Assembly (NCBI GenBank): GCA_014529385.2
Contig: CM043957.1
Location: 66,664,003-66,728,002 of the forward strand
Direction of reading: 5' to 3'
Length of the DNA stretch: 64,000 nucleotides
Source of the DNA: Adiantum capillus-veneris
Taxonomy: Eukaryota; Streptophyta; Polypodiopsida; Polypodiales; Pteridaceae
Each line of letters begins with the position of its first letter. The first letter of the stretch is position 1. Positions 45,180-57,600 of the stretch are shown piece by piece. A program made the position numbers and the translations under genes. The notes under the pieces are model-generated. The model had not been told where the DNA came from. It did not search any database and worked only from the letters and a program-made list of their open reading frames with translations.

Positions 45180-48120
45180 TGATGCTAGGTGTTGCTTACA
45201 AGAAAGATGTAGATCTACACCCTCGAGTTCGAGTTGAACTAGTCAAGTTAGACTCCACAAATGAAGCCAAAATGTTGAGCATAGTGATGCGTATATGCAA
45301 GTAAAATCTCTCTGATGTATTTGAGTATGCAATTGTCTTAAAATAGTGCAAGATTGACTAACAAATATTTAAACATTGCAGACATTGTATGGATGGTGCG
45401 GGCAATGGGTCTTCCTTTTAGGGAAGCAATCATGGAGAAACTGCCATGAATTGTATATAGCTGGATGAAAGAAAACATAGATAAAAGGGTGGGAAAGAAG
45501 TTCTGGTACAGTGTACCTGTAGCTCTAATGTCTCAGCTTCTACATCCAGTATGTGTTTTGAGATTGTTCAATTATTGAGTTTCAAAAAGTTATAGATCCA
45601 TAAATTTGTTTGATCATTGTCCTCATGTTTGCATGAAGAATATACACTTGCCTTGAAAAAAATTGTGGCAAAAAAGAATAGCATGTTGCCGATCGTGGTT
45701 CTAGCCCGATACAAAAAAAGCATTCTTTGAAGTAGACACACAGTCAAAAGAAATGACAAGATATGCATTGGCAATAGACGACCCTACTTTAGGAGATCAA
45801 TAGTGGAGGTGGGTTGGGTCTTGTCTATCTTTCTCAGTCAGAACAAATACAACTCCTACTGCAGGTTACCATTGAATCCTTTGGACTCTTGTGTAGGACA
45901 TTGCGCGCAATCGAGTGGACTAGTCGTCCAAAGTGGATAACAGAGGAAAGATTATATGGGTTGGCATTTGCACCTCTTCCGTCATTAAAAAAAACCTTCA
46001 TCTTGTGTGCGATGGAATTTAGTGATCTAGGAGATGTGAAAAGTCTAGACATCCCTCAGACTAGTGAGTGTATTTGATTGCCTTGTTGTTGGACTCGTGA
46101 GTTATGAAGGTAGATTTTATCATTTTGACATATCCATTGTTTTCATCATCACAAGAGAGTCTGATTTTTTTTTAGAGTGGTTGAGGATCAAAGTATTTTG
46201 GTATTCCGTTATTAGAGAGGCACAAAATGTATACAGTTGTACCCGCAGTATACATTTACAATCGATGCCTGGTTTGGACTCAGTGAGTCATTCATTGAAG
46301 ATTCTAAGATGATACATAAGAGCAAGACCTTCGCTTAGAGCTAGGTGTGATGAAAAAAGGGAAGAAAATCTGAGCTGAGAAAGGCATTGGCAGATGCCGA
46401 AAAAAGATGTCTTTGCAGGTATGCGCAATAGCCCTAAACCTTACATACTATGAACTATAATATGATAGCTATGTTCTTGCTCATATGAGGTGGTTGCGGG
46501 TTTGCAAGTTTAACTTGAAAGGCGTCAGGAGTTTGCAAGCAATGCTCAAAATTGAAAATTCGGAGCATTTTTTAAGCCAATGCGGATAGCATGGAGCTTT
46601 AGAAGCAAAGTCTACCAGGATTTGCCATTGTTCTTGGAGTATGGTGAGGGATACTTCCCTCCGAACAAGTAGAAGGAACACAAGAGGAAAGAGCACATGG
46701 AGACATAGAAATATCTGTGATAGCAGAGTCAAGTGTCCAAAGACCTCAAATGGAGGGGTATGATACAACATCTCAGGTATGAAAATTGATGAATTCATAA
46801 TTGGATAGTACCTATCCACATTGTTAGATTTAGTATTGAATTATGTATTTGATAATTCTTTGTAGATGGAGCAATCCAAGGAGGATTTGGGTTTGCAAGG
46901 GACATCTTGTGCAATAGAGAAATGTAAGAATGCTTACTAACATCGAAATGGTGAACATATTTTCATGCGCTTTAAAAATTGTGCTTGTCTTGGTGATCAG
47001 GTAAGAGAAATGGAATGTTAGCAAAGGAGGTGGTGGATTTTGCAACAAGTATGTCTGAGACCTACCAATGGCTACATACCCATCAACGGGAAATCTTGAT
47101 TTGAGAATGCAATGCATTTCGAGATCAATCTTTTGCTAATTGAGATATCTACAGGAAGCAATGGTGACCATATTCAGATTGTTCATTTTGGCTCGGACAA
47201 GACAGAAGATGACTTGAAGATGGACTTGCTGTGCTCTGGTAGGCCACATATTGTGGAAAAATCCCTTCGTTCATTTTTACAAGATGAATCAATCATGGAT
47301 TCAGTAGTAAATACTTCCATTGTTTTTTTGCATCGCAATACATCTGTGTATGGGCTGTCAAATATTGAAGTGCCTAAATGGAACAACATGGAGATATGCA
47401 AGTTTGGACAGCTTGCCCATCTATCACTGTCTGCATCGGGGAACATAGAGGTGTGTTTGTAGTTGTATGTCTATCAGATAACTATGGAATGGTGCATGAT
47501 ATTGCCACTACAACTGGATGGCATGAAGACCACATGAATGTTGTTGTCTGCAAGACATTGATAGGCAAGAAAGATAATAGAACTGTGCGCACATTTTTGG
47601 TGTCCGCAATGAGAAAAGAGCAAACCTGGACTTCAGAGGCAATTGACAAACCATCGGATGATGCCTAGTTTGATGGGCTGGAAGAGAGTGATTGGACAAA
47701 GGAGACTGATGGGACACCTATGCAAGGTACACTTTGGCATCCCTATATCATAGTAAAGTTTCTCTACTGTCTTTGACTATTGTTTGTCATCCAGGAGGTA
47801 TGGAATGTGGACATTGGTTTCTTTGTTGCTTCCCCATATATAAATGAGAACGATGTTGCCGTGCAATACGGAGGTGACTGTGGAGCAATGTCTTTGTTGG
47901 GGATCCAGATGGGTTGAATGATGAAAATATATGAGAGCAATGAGGAGTTCTCCAACAAACTGCACCCAGTTCTTGAAATGCAAGCGCAACGGCTAAGAGA
48001 GATTCAAGAGCGAGATAGAAAGCTTGATGAGGAGGTGGATCGAGCATTACAGGAAGCATCATTGATTAAACCACATCCAAAAATTGTGGAATCAGATTCT
48101 CCCAACACTCAACTCAAATA
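45180..48120 (+). pseudogene. unrecognised decayed plus-strand gene, intron-like gaps
   Basis: A series of coding-like segments: 45,395-45,550 (MVRAMGLPFREAIMEKL), 45,817-46,077, 47,110-47,670 (LSDNYGMVHDIATTTGWHED) and 47,918-48,121. Intron-like ends such as TTGCAG before ACATTG (45,382) and TTTGCAG (46,420) lie between some of them. The last segment is a coiled coil (QAQRLREIQERDRKLDEEVD). Stops and frame changes show decay. Family not recognised. It faces the transposase-like gene at 43.7-44.9 kb, so both could belong to one DNA transposon. Confidence 0.35.
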
Positions 48121-48900
48121 ACCATTTCAAATTTTGACTCGCATAGTGTATTGATAATCTTTGTAGTCACTATGAACGATTGCTTCTTGTTGTCTTTCGT
48201 AAATAAATGTTTGTGTTGTTGTAGCATGTTTCAGTGGGCTTTGCAATCACTGTGTTTCTACTTTGTTTGTAGTTGTGCTTACAATCACAAATTTCCAGCT
48301 CTGCAGTCAGGATTTATCCTCTCTCGTCTAGTTTCTCTCTAACTATCTCTCCCTTTGTCCATCATTGTCGAATTGTTGGGACTCTGATATTTGAGAAATT
48401 ATTAAAAAAACATGTGCAAAAAAATTTTGAAAGGTCTTCCTGAAAATCGCACCTATTGTAACATGATGATTGCGGTGTTATTGTCTCTCTTGAATTTTCA
48501 AGTACACCTCTCTCTATCTGTCTCTCTCAACTCCCCCACGCAACATTCGTTGCATCATATTAGTTATGTCCAGCACCTTGAACCTCATAATTTAGTTAAA
48601 TTGTTTTTAAAGTTGGACTAATGCAATTGTCTTCACATTTACTATATCTTGCTTGCAAGCACATGGTTCAAAATGCAAATATAACCTTCAACCAATCAAT
48701 CATCCCCCATCTCCTTGTCTATTAATGTGGTGGTACAATGTTAGGTAACGGACTCCAAAATAAGTCATAGTTCATCGTTTGGCAAAGAAAGCTTTTTGCA
48801 TAATATTGGAGAAACCAACACAGTGCTCATAGAGAGATCTTTTTCAATAAATTTTCTAGCCCGTTCATTTTACCTCAAAAGCTCCCTCCTCGCCTATACT
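48121..48900. other. no gene recognised
   Basis: Pyrimidine-rich stretches with TCTCTCT words; nothing else. Confidence 0.3.
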
Positions 48901-48964
48901 CTCCATAACCCCCCCTGGGTTGTTCCTTGGCCTACACGGTATTACCCTAGGCCTTGGCCTCACA
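48901..48964 (-). repeat. LTR start, gypsy family G
   Basis: On the minus strand opens TGTGAGGCCAAGGCCTAGGG then TAATACC, like the other family G LTRs. It follows repeat Rd in the same orientation; the far end is unresolved. Confidence 0.5.
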
Positions 48965-49085
48965 TTGGACAATCACACCTAGGTACCAATGAAACATGTT
49001 CATCGACAGAACAGAGCCTTGCGACATGTATGAACAACCATTTGCTAAAGTTGTTTAACAACACTTGTACCTTAACAAGTCTAAC
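48965..49085 (-). repeat. dispersed repeat Rd, second copy
   Basis: See 10,590-10,725. Same frame preserved (KVQVLLNNFSKWLFIHVAR) and ends at the LTR junction. Confidence 0.65.
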
Positions 49086-49103
49086 TAGGTATCCGACCAA
49101 GTG

Positions 49104-49425
49104 TGACGCCCTCGTTCGGGACGTCGCTGAAACGGGACCGCGCCGGCTCACCTGCGTTGCAAACGGGACCTGCAGGCAAGCAAACGTGCACACAAGAACG
49201 CAACTTGAAAACTGAACGCAAGAGGGACACGAGATTGAGGGACGCGAACGAATGATCAATATTGCAAGAAAGTTCCGAATACAAGGGACGTGAAGAATCA
49301 CAGGAAAACGGGGCTCTCAAGTTGGGGGAAGTGGCACATTGAAATTGTTCGTGATACAACATGCTCAAAATGGTCTTATAAACGGATTTGACCAGCATCT
49401 AGGGACTTTGTTGCACCACATAATT
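49104..49425. other. CpG-rich insertion between Rd and Rc
   Basis: Opens TGTGACGCCCTCGTTCGGG and is far richer in CpG than its surroundings. The 10.5-kb copy of the same repeats lacks it, so it is an insertion, probably an LTR, but no second end was fixed. Confidence 0.45.
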
Positions 49426-49429
49426 GAAA

Positions 49430-49735
49430 AAAAAGGGTGCCAGTATCAGTCCTAGAGACTCATATTCTCCACATGTGGAATATGTCTCAAAGAAGGATGT
49501 CTAGAAAAAAAAAATCCTTCAAGTACGAGATGTACTTGTGTGTGGAGGCGATTGCAAACACGCTACGATGTCCGTGAGAGGGACCCTCATTAACCTTGCT
49601 CCACATTGGCTAGACCAAACTCCTTGAGTTCCTAAACCATGATGTATCCCATGTGACAACATGTGCCCAATCAAACCCTACAAGTAGCTCTACACTATGT
49701 AATGCAAAAATGTATTTTGGACACTATGGCCCAAA
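49430..49735 (-). repeat. dispersed repeat Rc, second copy
   Basis: Inverted relative to 10,180-10,480. Confidence 0.8.
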
Positions 49736-49744
49736 ATTATTGGC

Positions 49745-50790
49745 TCTTACATGACCTCATCATCTCTTTGAAGAGCAAAGATGGATGGTAGCATTCAAGC
49801 TTATTCATTCGTCTTGAAAAATTCAAGCAAATCATATTCAAAAATGGAAATAAACCAAATCATATGTATACCTAGAGGTTGAACATAACGTTCACTTACG
49901 CATAGTTATGCCCACTTTGTAAACCTAAAACATACAACTGGAAAGGTGACTTACCATAAAACCAACATTGAAGATGTAGTTATTGGCCACTTGTTAAACA
50001 TTACAGAAAAGATTAGTGAAAAGGCTAAAAGCAAGGGATGGTGGTACAAAATTGGTTTTCCTTGACATTTGACAAATCTTTGTAATGCAATCTATTGAAG
50101 TCCCAGAAGAAATCACTTACCATATTCTATATCATTGGATACATCTTGGAAAGAAGAACATAAAAAAACAAACTCCGATAAGTTTTGACACAAACTACAA
50201 AATTTTACTGGTCTCCACTTTTCCGCTAGTACTAATAAGGTGGAAAAAAATTGTCCTTTTTTTGTACCACCAAACCCTACTTTCAGCCAAAAACAACCAA
50301 TAGGAGCTGGTAACCCTAGGTGTTGCCTTTGCAATTCAAACCCCTTGGTTAGCTTCTACAATGTCAAACTGCTTGGTTAGACTTTGCATGGAATTTGTTC
50401 AAACTAGCATCCAACGATGAGTGACGAACATAGTCCACCATGGTTGAAAGTGTTAGGAATCAACTAAGAAAGTTGAATTTTTCCACTACCCCTTGGTAGA
50501 TTACATACTTCTTTCCTTGAAGTCTCAAATCATGGCTCTCAACACCTATGGAATAATTGTGTATTAGCGGAGTCATACTCCTGACAAAACCACTCCTAGA
50601 GACATAATCAATGTTGCAACTAAGCAACAGATCTTCTCCAACTAGAATCTTATTCACAACTAAGTCATGAGATAATCTTATTCTTCTATGAACTGATGAG
50701 AAAGATGCCAAATACCCCCAAAGAAAAATAGGCAAACTAGATTTTCTTAGGTGTTTGGAGAAGAAACTGCATGCATGGAGACTATACTAC
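49745..50790 (+). repeat. dispersed repeat Rb, second copy, interrupted
   Basis: Homologous to 9,790-10,150. The match stops at 50,345 and resumes at 50,726 (CAAACTAGATTTTCTTAGGTG), leaving about 380 bases unique to this copy. 49,940-50,300 is also unique. Confidence 0.75.
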
Positions 50791-50807
50791 CATCATATGC
50801 CATGCAT

Positions 50808-51300
50808 GCATATAAAAAAAATGGATTCTTAAGCCCTTGGCTTCAATAATAGTCTCAACCTTGTGAGATACTACTATACATGCCTTGCACGATTACACTA
50901 GCATGGATACATCACAATGCGTTGTTTTCAAACTCCAAATGTGAACTTATATCCACTTAGTGCCAAAGAGTTGTGCCATTATCCTTGATTTGAAGTCAAT
51001 TGATAACACCTTGGCACATAAGAGAAGCCTTGCTTCACATGAAATCTCGCAAAGCACTTTGCATTGCACTGTAAAGAAATCTTTTGAACTGGAAGTTTAA
51101 ATTGTAGAAAAAACAAGTATAACTTGAAATTGACTAACCTTGTTGCCCCTCTAGGACGAGCGGCCATTGTTTGAACCTGGCTCATAGCCATGTATGCTAA
51201 GAATTTGAGAGTTATTCGATGTACCTTGCCTACCACCATGGCTTGGGTCATACCAACCTCTAAAAAAAATCAGATAGTCATGGTGCCAAGTTTCCCAAGG
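50808..51300 (-). repeat. dispersed repeat Ra, second copy
   Basis: Inverted relative to 8,490-8,890. Confidence 0.75.
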
Positions 51301-51561
51301 TCCATATGTTGATAGCATATTCCAATCTTTGGAAACTTCTACAAAATTGCCTTGAATTGAAGCCCTATTTTTCATAAATTCATCAAAAAGATGAGACAGA
51401 GACCAGCCTGAGTGCTCATAGCTATCATGTGCTCCTGGTGACACACATATGTCAAAGAAAAAAAGAATCGACCTTATCAAAATTTCATAGAGAATTGGCC
51501 TTGCCAAATCATGCATCTTATTGAGAATCATGAGATTTATCAATATTGGTAGAGATAGCAT
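51151..51561 (-). pseudogene. unrecognised 136-codon ORF in repeat Ra
   Basis: Open frame (for example GWSLSHLFDEFMKNRASIQG; STYGPWETWHHDYLIFF). The corresponding part of the 8.5-kb copy is broken. No family recognised. Confidence 0.3.
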
Positions 51562-51596
51562 CTACAACTTAGCTATCAAGTCCATCTATTGCCAAA

Positions 51597-51847
51597 CCCA
51601 GGGGGTCCACCTGAAAAAATATGTAGGTGTAGCACGTGAGTTCACCCAAAGGGGTTTTTTTAATATCAAAGAGTTACAGAGTTACATGTACAAGAGGGAT
51701 TTAAAAATACAAAATTTTAAAAAATTTATGGGTTTATGAAGGAAGAAAGGTCTTTTAATTCACGGTGAAGTGTGTGTGTAGAAAGGTTTTATAATTACCT
51801 CTTTAATGCACGTGCTATAGGTATTTTTGGAAGGTGGACCCATCAGG
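51597..51847. mobile_element. hAT-like MITE, copy 5
   Basis: 251 bp. Inner inverted ends GGGTCCACCT on both strands, followed by related words ending TAGCACGTG. Full-length homologue of 20,454-20,703. Flanked by TTGCCAAA (51,589-51,596) and CTGCCAAA (51,848-51,855), an 8-bp duplication with one mismatch. Confidence 0.75.
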
Positions 51848-51855
51848 CTGCCAAA

Positions 51856-52830
51856 TACTGTTAGATCAAAGAAACATTTGCTTGACAAGTTGGCATTGTG
51901 AAAGTTCCTACAAAAGTGTTTAAGTTCAAAAGTGGAACTTAAAGTTAAGATACTTATCGGCTGCCCTTTGCATTGAAAGTCATATCATCTCGTATGTGTG
52001 GTGGTCGTCATTGGAATGACCTCATAGCTGCGGATGTCAATGTGTTTTCTAGTGCTTTGGATACTTATGTTGCCTACTCCCAAGAAAGCTACAATGGTTT
52101 TGAAGTGATTATGCATCCAATGCATGGATCTGTGCTCCTTAAAGCCTTGCTTTCCCCCTCCTCTAGTTAGACAAGGAGGAGATATAAAAAATATATTAGC
52201 CAACGTAATATGCAAGTCAGTGTGTTGAGTGTCTGTATATGAAGCCTTGATCGTGTAATGTATCTTATGGCAATGGAAAATTAAAAAGAGTTAAAAGAAA
52301 GTTAATCTCATCAATTATTGACCTTGTCAAACAATATACCATACTAGTAGCATAACAATACCAATAGTAATTGTAGAATCAAAGCATACCTGAGTTCCTC
52401 CATACTACCTGTATGCACCGGTTTCTAGTGAACTTTTAAACCCATTGGATTGGTTTTGCTATACAAAAAATTAAATCTCTTCCTACTACTCCTTGAGCAA
52501 CAAAGATTCATGATGCCAAACTTCTGGCACCTCCCATCCAAGGGAACAAAAGGCCTTGCCTTTGCATCACCACAACCTTGTTTTTCCTTTGAATAGTTTT
52601 GCAAACATTATTAAAATGTAAAAATGAAATCGTTAATTCAAACGAACTTATCGATTTTCCTGATTTTTGCTAAGCGGACTTGAAGCTTAACTGAAATCCC
52701 GATGAGACAAGGGGGAGGGGCCCGTGGTCACCCTCTCTTGGACCATTATTTTCCCAAGGTCAAATTTTCGGGCTAGTTGGTGTGAAATAAAAAAGTTTTG
52801 TTGTAGTGGCTATCTCATGCAGAGGATTCC

Positions 52831-52832
<2 letters not shown>
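51856..52832. other. no gene recognised
   Basis: Short opposing ORFs at 51,973-52,215 without recognisable features. Confidence 0.3.

Positions 52833-52903
<71 letters not shown>
52833..52903. repeat. (GA)35 microsatellite
   Basis: 71 bases of uninterrupted GA. Confidence 0.98.
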
Positions 52904-52905
<2 letters not shown>

Positions 52906-53140
52906 GGTGATCTCTATGGTGTGCCTCGGCCTTTGAACCTAAGACAAAGAATTCTCCCCTCAATGTCGTGCTCACGTCAAGCCTATGTGCACACGGTTTT
53001 GTACACACCATCTGTGCCTCTTCCCCCCTTGTTAGGGATGGTGCCCACGGCCCTTTGCAGCTTGTCTTCCGTGCCTTAGTGTTGCATGAGCATGCAAACT
53101 TGCATGAGAGGTCCACAACACATTTTGACCAAACTAGCCC

Positions 53141-53154
53141 AAGCTCTGATACCA
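53141..53154 (-). promoter_or_regulatory. tRNA-iMet primer-binding site
   Basis: Minus strand TGGTATCAGAGCTT, one base inside the LTR at 53,156. The first 12 bases match the common plant primer site. The interior would extend leftward but only a leader-like stretch and the GA tract are seen. Confidence 0.8.
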
Positions 53155-53155
53155 G

Positions 53156-53663
53156 TGTGAGATAGAGGGGACTAGAGCCTGCAACTCTCCACCCATCCAT
53201 GCCCCATATAGGCCCTATTGATAATAATAGGGACCCCTTAACTAGGTATTTAATATTCAGGTGATCATATGAAATTTCTTGTGATCACAATGTTTATTAT
53301 CACATTCACATAATCACAATTGATGTGATCACAAAAGCCTAATCAGTGGGTGATGATGTGGAAACCCACCAAAACCTCACCGAGGTATGTGCTTTTCTTG
53401 ATGGTCCACTAGTAAACTTTAAGAACACTTAACTGGGCCCACCAAGAAATGCAAAAATCCATGTGGGCTTACTAAATTGGAAAATTTCTATAGGTTAAGG
53501 GAAAGTCACGTGAATATTAACTGTGCTCACGTATTTTGAAATGTGATCATTCAATTTTATTAACGTGTTCATGTGTTTGTGCTCACATTAATGAAATCCT
53601 TCCCCTTGACCGCATGGCTCCATCTTGGCCCTTGGTTTGCCTGGTTTTACCCTAGGCCTAACA
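53156..53663 (-). repeat. LTR, gypsy family G, with ~370-bp insertion
   Basis: In plus coordinates TGTGAGATAGAGG...CCCTAGGCCTAACA. Both ends match the 142-bp LTR at 37,763-37,904. The middle (about 53,231-53,600) is extra and carries an inverted TTAATATTCAxGTGA word near its two sides, so it may be a small transposon, or the short LTR may be a deletion form. Confidence 0.75.
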
Positions 53664-53712
53664 TTCTTGCTACAACTACATGAATATCCAGAGTCCTAGA
53701 TTAGATGGGCTA

Positions 53713-54189
53713 GGGAGAAGGCTATCTCAATGGTTCTGGAAATGTTCATAACCCAAATGATCGAGACTCTCCTCTACCACCTAAAGTAACCAAGGGAGAA
53801 GCTACAAGGAAAGGGAAAAAGAAGGGCAAGAATAAGAGCCTTGCAAAAAAGAAGAACCCTGCAAAAAAGAAGAGCCCTGTAAAAACTTCTACCAAGGAAA
53901 AGAGTGCTTCCAAGGGAGAAGTGGAGGCAAGTTCCCTCAATTACACTCACTACTCAAATTCAAATTTCAAAAACGTCGCTCATCTAAGAGTAGAAAGGGG
54001 GGTCATAAGATGGTTGGCTCTCGTTTCAATCTTCTATTTATGTCTCCAAAGAAGGAAGTCAAGTCTCCCAAGACACCCCTCAAGAATCCAACTCACCACT
54101 ACACCATCATGAAACAATCTCATCACCAATTTTCCAAACCAAAGAAAAAAGGCAAAGGGTCTCTGAGAATCCAAGAGCCTCCAATGTAG
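53713..54189 (+). pseudogene. lysine-rich coding remnant
   Basis: Open frame without ATG rich in Lys/Ser/Pro (KGKKKGKNKSLAKKKNPA). After a frameshift near 53,970 it continues as KKRRSSKSRKGGHKMVGSRF ... SPKKEVKSPKTPLKNP and stops at about 54,187. Strongly basic and probably disordered. It could be a gag tail or a chromatin-type tail; not identified. Confidence 0.35.
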
Positions 54190-55547
54190 AAACATAAGTG
54201 GATTTTTAATGGACTAATTACCTTGTCACAAGAGTTTTGTACATTGTTGTGCATTTTGTCCATATGAATAGACACCATTTGGGTTCATATTTTTCTACTC
54301 AAATATTTGATATTAACCATTCAAGTCTTAACTCTATAACCTTATGTCCTTTAGATTTACAATACATAAATGTAGTGATTATAGCATTGGAGAAATTCAC
54401 TTCAACTTAAGATGCCATATCCTTACAAGTGGCTCAAATGTAACTCTTTTTGGGGGAAGAAATTTGATGCATGAGGTTGAATTCTCCATCCTTGTGCTCA
54501 CAACAGTTCCATCAACTCGAAATCTATACTCAAGGTATGTTGTATCAAGAAACTCAAGAGGTTCTCTAACGTCATATAGTCTCCAATTTGTTGCTATTAT
54601 AAGGTCCTTAGGCTCAATAAAGGGATAGACTGTGACTTTTAATTTAAACTCTAGAAAATTCTCATCAAATTATAGGGGAATCTGGTTTCCTAGCTTGCAG
54701 CTCCATCTTCTATAGTCATAGCCAAAAACTAATGATTGAGGACATAGTTGGTATGAGATATACATAGAGTTTTGTGTTACTTTAAAATTGATATTGTTTC
54801 CAATGTGGAAAGTTTCCTTGGTTCCCTTACCCTTTCCAAGTACAAAGTCCAATTCAATTGTAGGTAGTTTTCTACTAAGCCACATGTCCTTGTTCTCGGC
54901 AAATCAATTGTCTTGATACAAGCCACATAGAAATGTATAGGCAAGGACCATTCAAACTTGATCCTTCTTGAAATCCTGCCCACAGACTTTTCTTTTAGGA
55001 TATATTCTTTGATTTTGGATCTGATCTTACTATGGTACATGCATTAGGTACTTCCCATTCTAGTGATCTTTTGGTAGAAACATGCAGCTCATGTAGGTCC
55101 CCATGTGCACCTTCTCTTGATGAAGCCATGTATTCTACAAAATGCACAAACAAACCCATTGTTTTGAAAAAAGGTATACTGTTAACATACAAAATATCTG
55201 AAATCGCCTTGTGAATAGCATTGAATGTGCCACCTAGTCTCCACAAATTGCCACTCCACATCTCTTGATGGAAAGATAACTAAAAGTGAAAAGAAAAATG
55301 AATGAATGAGAAAAAAAAAGTGTGAATGTGTTATTCATTGTATCATAAAAATAAGATTTTGTGTTCCTTATTGTAAGAATGGAGCATGGGATGTTGTTAG
55401 CAACAAGCTAACTTGGATACCATTTTTTGGAGCTCTCATTGTAAAAACACTTATTATTTTGATAAATCGGGAATATTGTAACTCTTATTTTCCAGATAAA
55501 CTTTGTAATTGATGAGCAGGGCTACAAGCTTCCAGATTGTATCAACC
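54190..55547. other. no gene recognised
   Basis: Overlapping short ORFs on both strands (54,344-54,628 plus; 54,670-55,261 minus). Some are coding-like, none identified. Confidence 0.3.
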
Positions 55548-56302
55548 TGTCAGTACCCATCTTTAGTTAGAGCTCCCAAATTATTAGTTTTGACCACCAA
55601 AAACCTTGGCTAAGGTATAAAATCCAATTTTTGTAAGTTAATTTCAAGTTTTCATAATGAAATACACAGCGTGAGCTAATGGCGCTCACTTCTCTCCTTC
55701 TCACGCTTCTTACTCCCTCCCCGATTGTCACATTGTAGTCACATTTGTTGCATTGCAACCGCAGGTAAGAGCTGTACACATTGACGTAAACACTTCACGG
55801 TATTTCGTAGATTTTGGCATCGTCGACCTGTGGCCTACTTTCATCATAAGTAAGAATTTACACTTCAAAATCAAAAAGTAAGTATAGGTGGGGTATTGGG
55901 GCATCAGTGCTAAGCATTTAGGTGCATTATGGGTCAAAAAAGACTAGGTCAAAAATCCATTGATGTTAATAATCGTGATTTTTGCACTTGACCTAAAGTG
56001 GGATTTCAGACCATAAACATGTGTGCTTAAAAATGTCCTAGAATTTTCACGACGTTTGGATGTCATTTGATGCTGTAACGGATGTGATTTGTTGTCGATG
56101 AGCGATTGGCTTTTGGTGATTTCATTCACTTGAGTATAGCTTGAGTTAGATGCGAGTTGTTTTTTGTTTTTCGAGATATTGACAACCTCTTGTAGCCTCT
56201 ATGCACTAGTCAAGTCAGCTTCGTCCCATGGATTGACAATTTAATCGTGGTTCTTGCTAAATCTGCAATAAGATAGGAGTGATGTTAGACACCCGTCCCA
56301 CA
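55548..56302 (+). repeat. 5' LTR of family B, element B2
   Basis: Starts TGTCAGTACCC, ends CCGTCCCACA, 755 bp; TATA box TATAAAAT near 55,614. Inverse homologue of 1277-2040. Same organisation, including the primer site and the first bases of the interior. Confidence 0.65.
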
Positions 56303-56304
56303 TT

Positions 56305-56322
56305 TGGCGCCGCTGCCAGGGG
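56305..56322 (+). promoter_or_regulatory. tRNA-Asp primer-binding site, element B2
   Basis: TGGCGCCGCTGCCAGGGGA-like: two differences from the perfect site in element A, one a single-base change and one an inserted or changed A. Confidence 0.75.
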
Positions 56323-57600
56323 ATCGAGGAGACCTAAACTAGGGAAAAACACGAGCGTCTTGTGAATTTATCCTTTAACTTCCTCTAGGATCTCCTAGAG
56401 TAAAAACTTCTTTTTTGAAATCGCATAGCTTAAGATTGTCGTCTTTTGCTGTGTAGAGGTAGCTTGGAAGTAATCGTACTTGCTGAGTGCCTTTAGGATT
56501 GTAGGATTGTAGAACTAGATTAGGATTTTGAGGATGATTGATGGACAGAAAAGTCTCAAGATCAATGCTCAGAAAACCATAAAAAACAAGAAAACCAGTG
56601 TTTGTGGACACTTTCCACAACCCCATTGCATGAGAACCTAGGAGTAGGGTAAGTAGGATCCGAAGTGGATTTCAGAACATTGCTCTCTCCGAAAGAATCA
56701 TTGTGAGTTGTTATTTGAAGTTGCAGAATTTCAGGTCTACGGCTAGAAACAACACGAAAAGACTCCATCTAAACCACTCAATCCAACTCGAGAGAGTATG
56801 CTTAAAAGCTGTATGAACTAGTGGGTAAGCTCAAGGACACATTGAGGTAAAAATTTCAAGAGTTTGCAAAAACTCAGATTATTTACTTTTTCTTGACATT
56901 TTAGGCCAAATTAAGTTTTGACTTGATTCATAGGCTTAAAATAGCCCATGAAAAGACTGTCCATTGAAAAATTGCAAAAAAATGTTCATTTTTGGACATA
57001 AAGTATATAATCGTGATTATTTACTTTCAGCTCAAAATTGACCAATGTTGATACCAGTGACTCATTGCATGTGTACAAACAACTTTTGTAAACGTACCAA
57101 AGGTTTGAATCACCAAACTGACAAAAAACTCGGTAAAAACTAAAGTTTGTACTGACCTTCGAGAACTTGAGTGTAAATTGGGGAAAAAATTGTCCAAACT
57201 CAATGAAATTTGATTCATAGGCTTATATTGATTTGATAGACATGTGTACATGCTCAATTGACCAAAAAGATGCAAAAATTTACATCTACCTTATTTTTTA
57301 ACTTTTTTGACCAACTTAGCATACCACATGTTGTAATAAGCCCACAAATCAAATTTGCAACACTGGATTTCCGTCAGATCCACATTGCTTTGTCATAAGA
57401 ATTTGTACAAGCATCCTTGGTAGACCACTGATTTGTAGTTGCATTTTGAGATGTTTGTCAAAGTGGAACTACCCTATACAATATTTCTTCAGTATACTAT
57501 GGTTTGTTGAGGCCTATAGAATATAGCCTTTTGATATAATGTAGCGAAGGACTGCTCCAAACTAGCGTTTTGATAAGCTTGTTGAAAGGCGAGCACCTAT
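56323..57600 (+). other. decayed interior of element B2
   Basis: The first ~80 bases match the leader of B1. No ORF corresponding to the 62-643 ORF and no gag-pol motif is seen. The 3' end was not found. Confidence 0.4.

Noticed and set aside
52760-53200. 146-codon minus ORF
   Set aside because: It crosses a GA microsatellite, a primer-binding site and an LTR end; not a gene.
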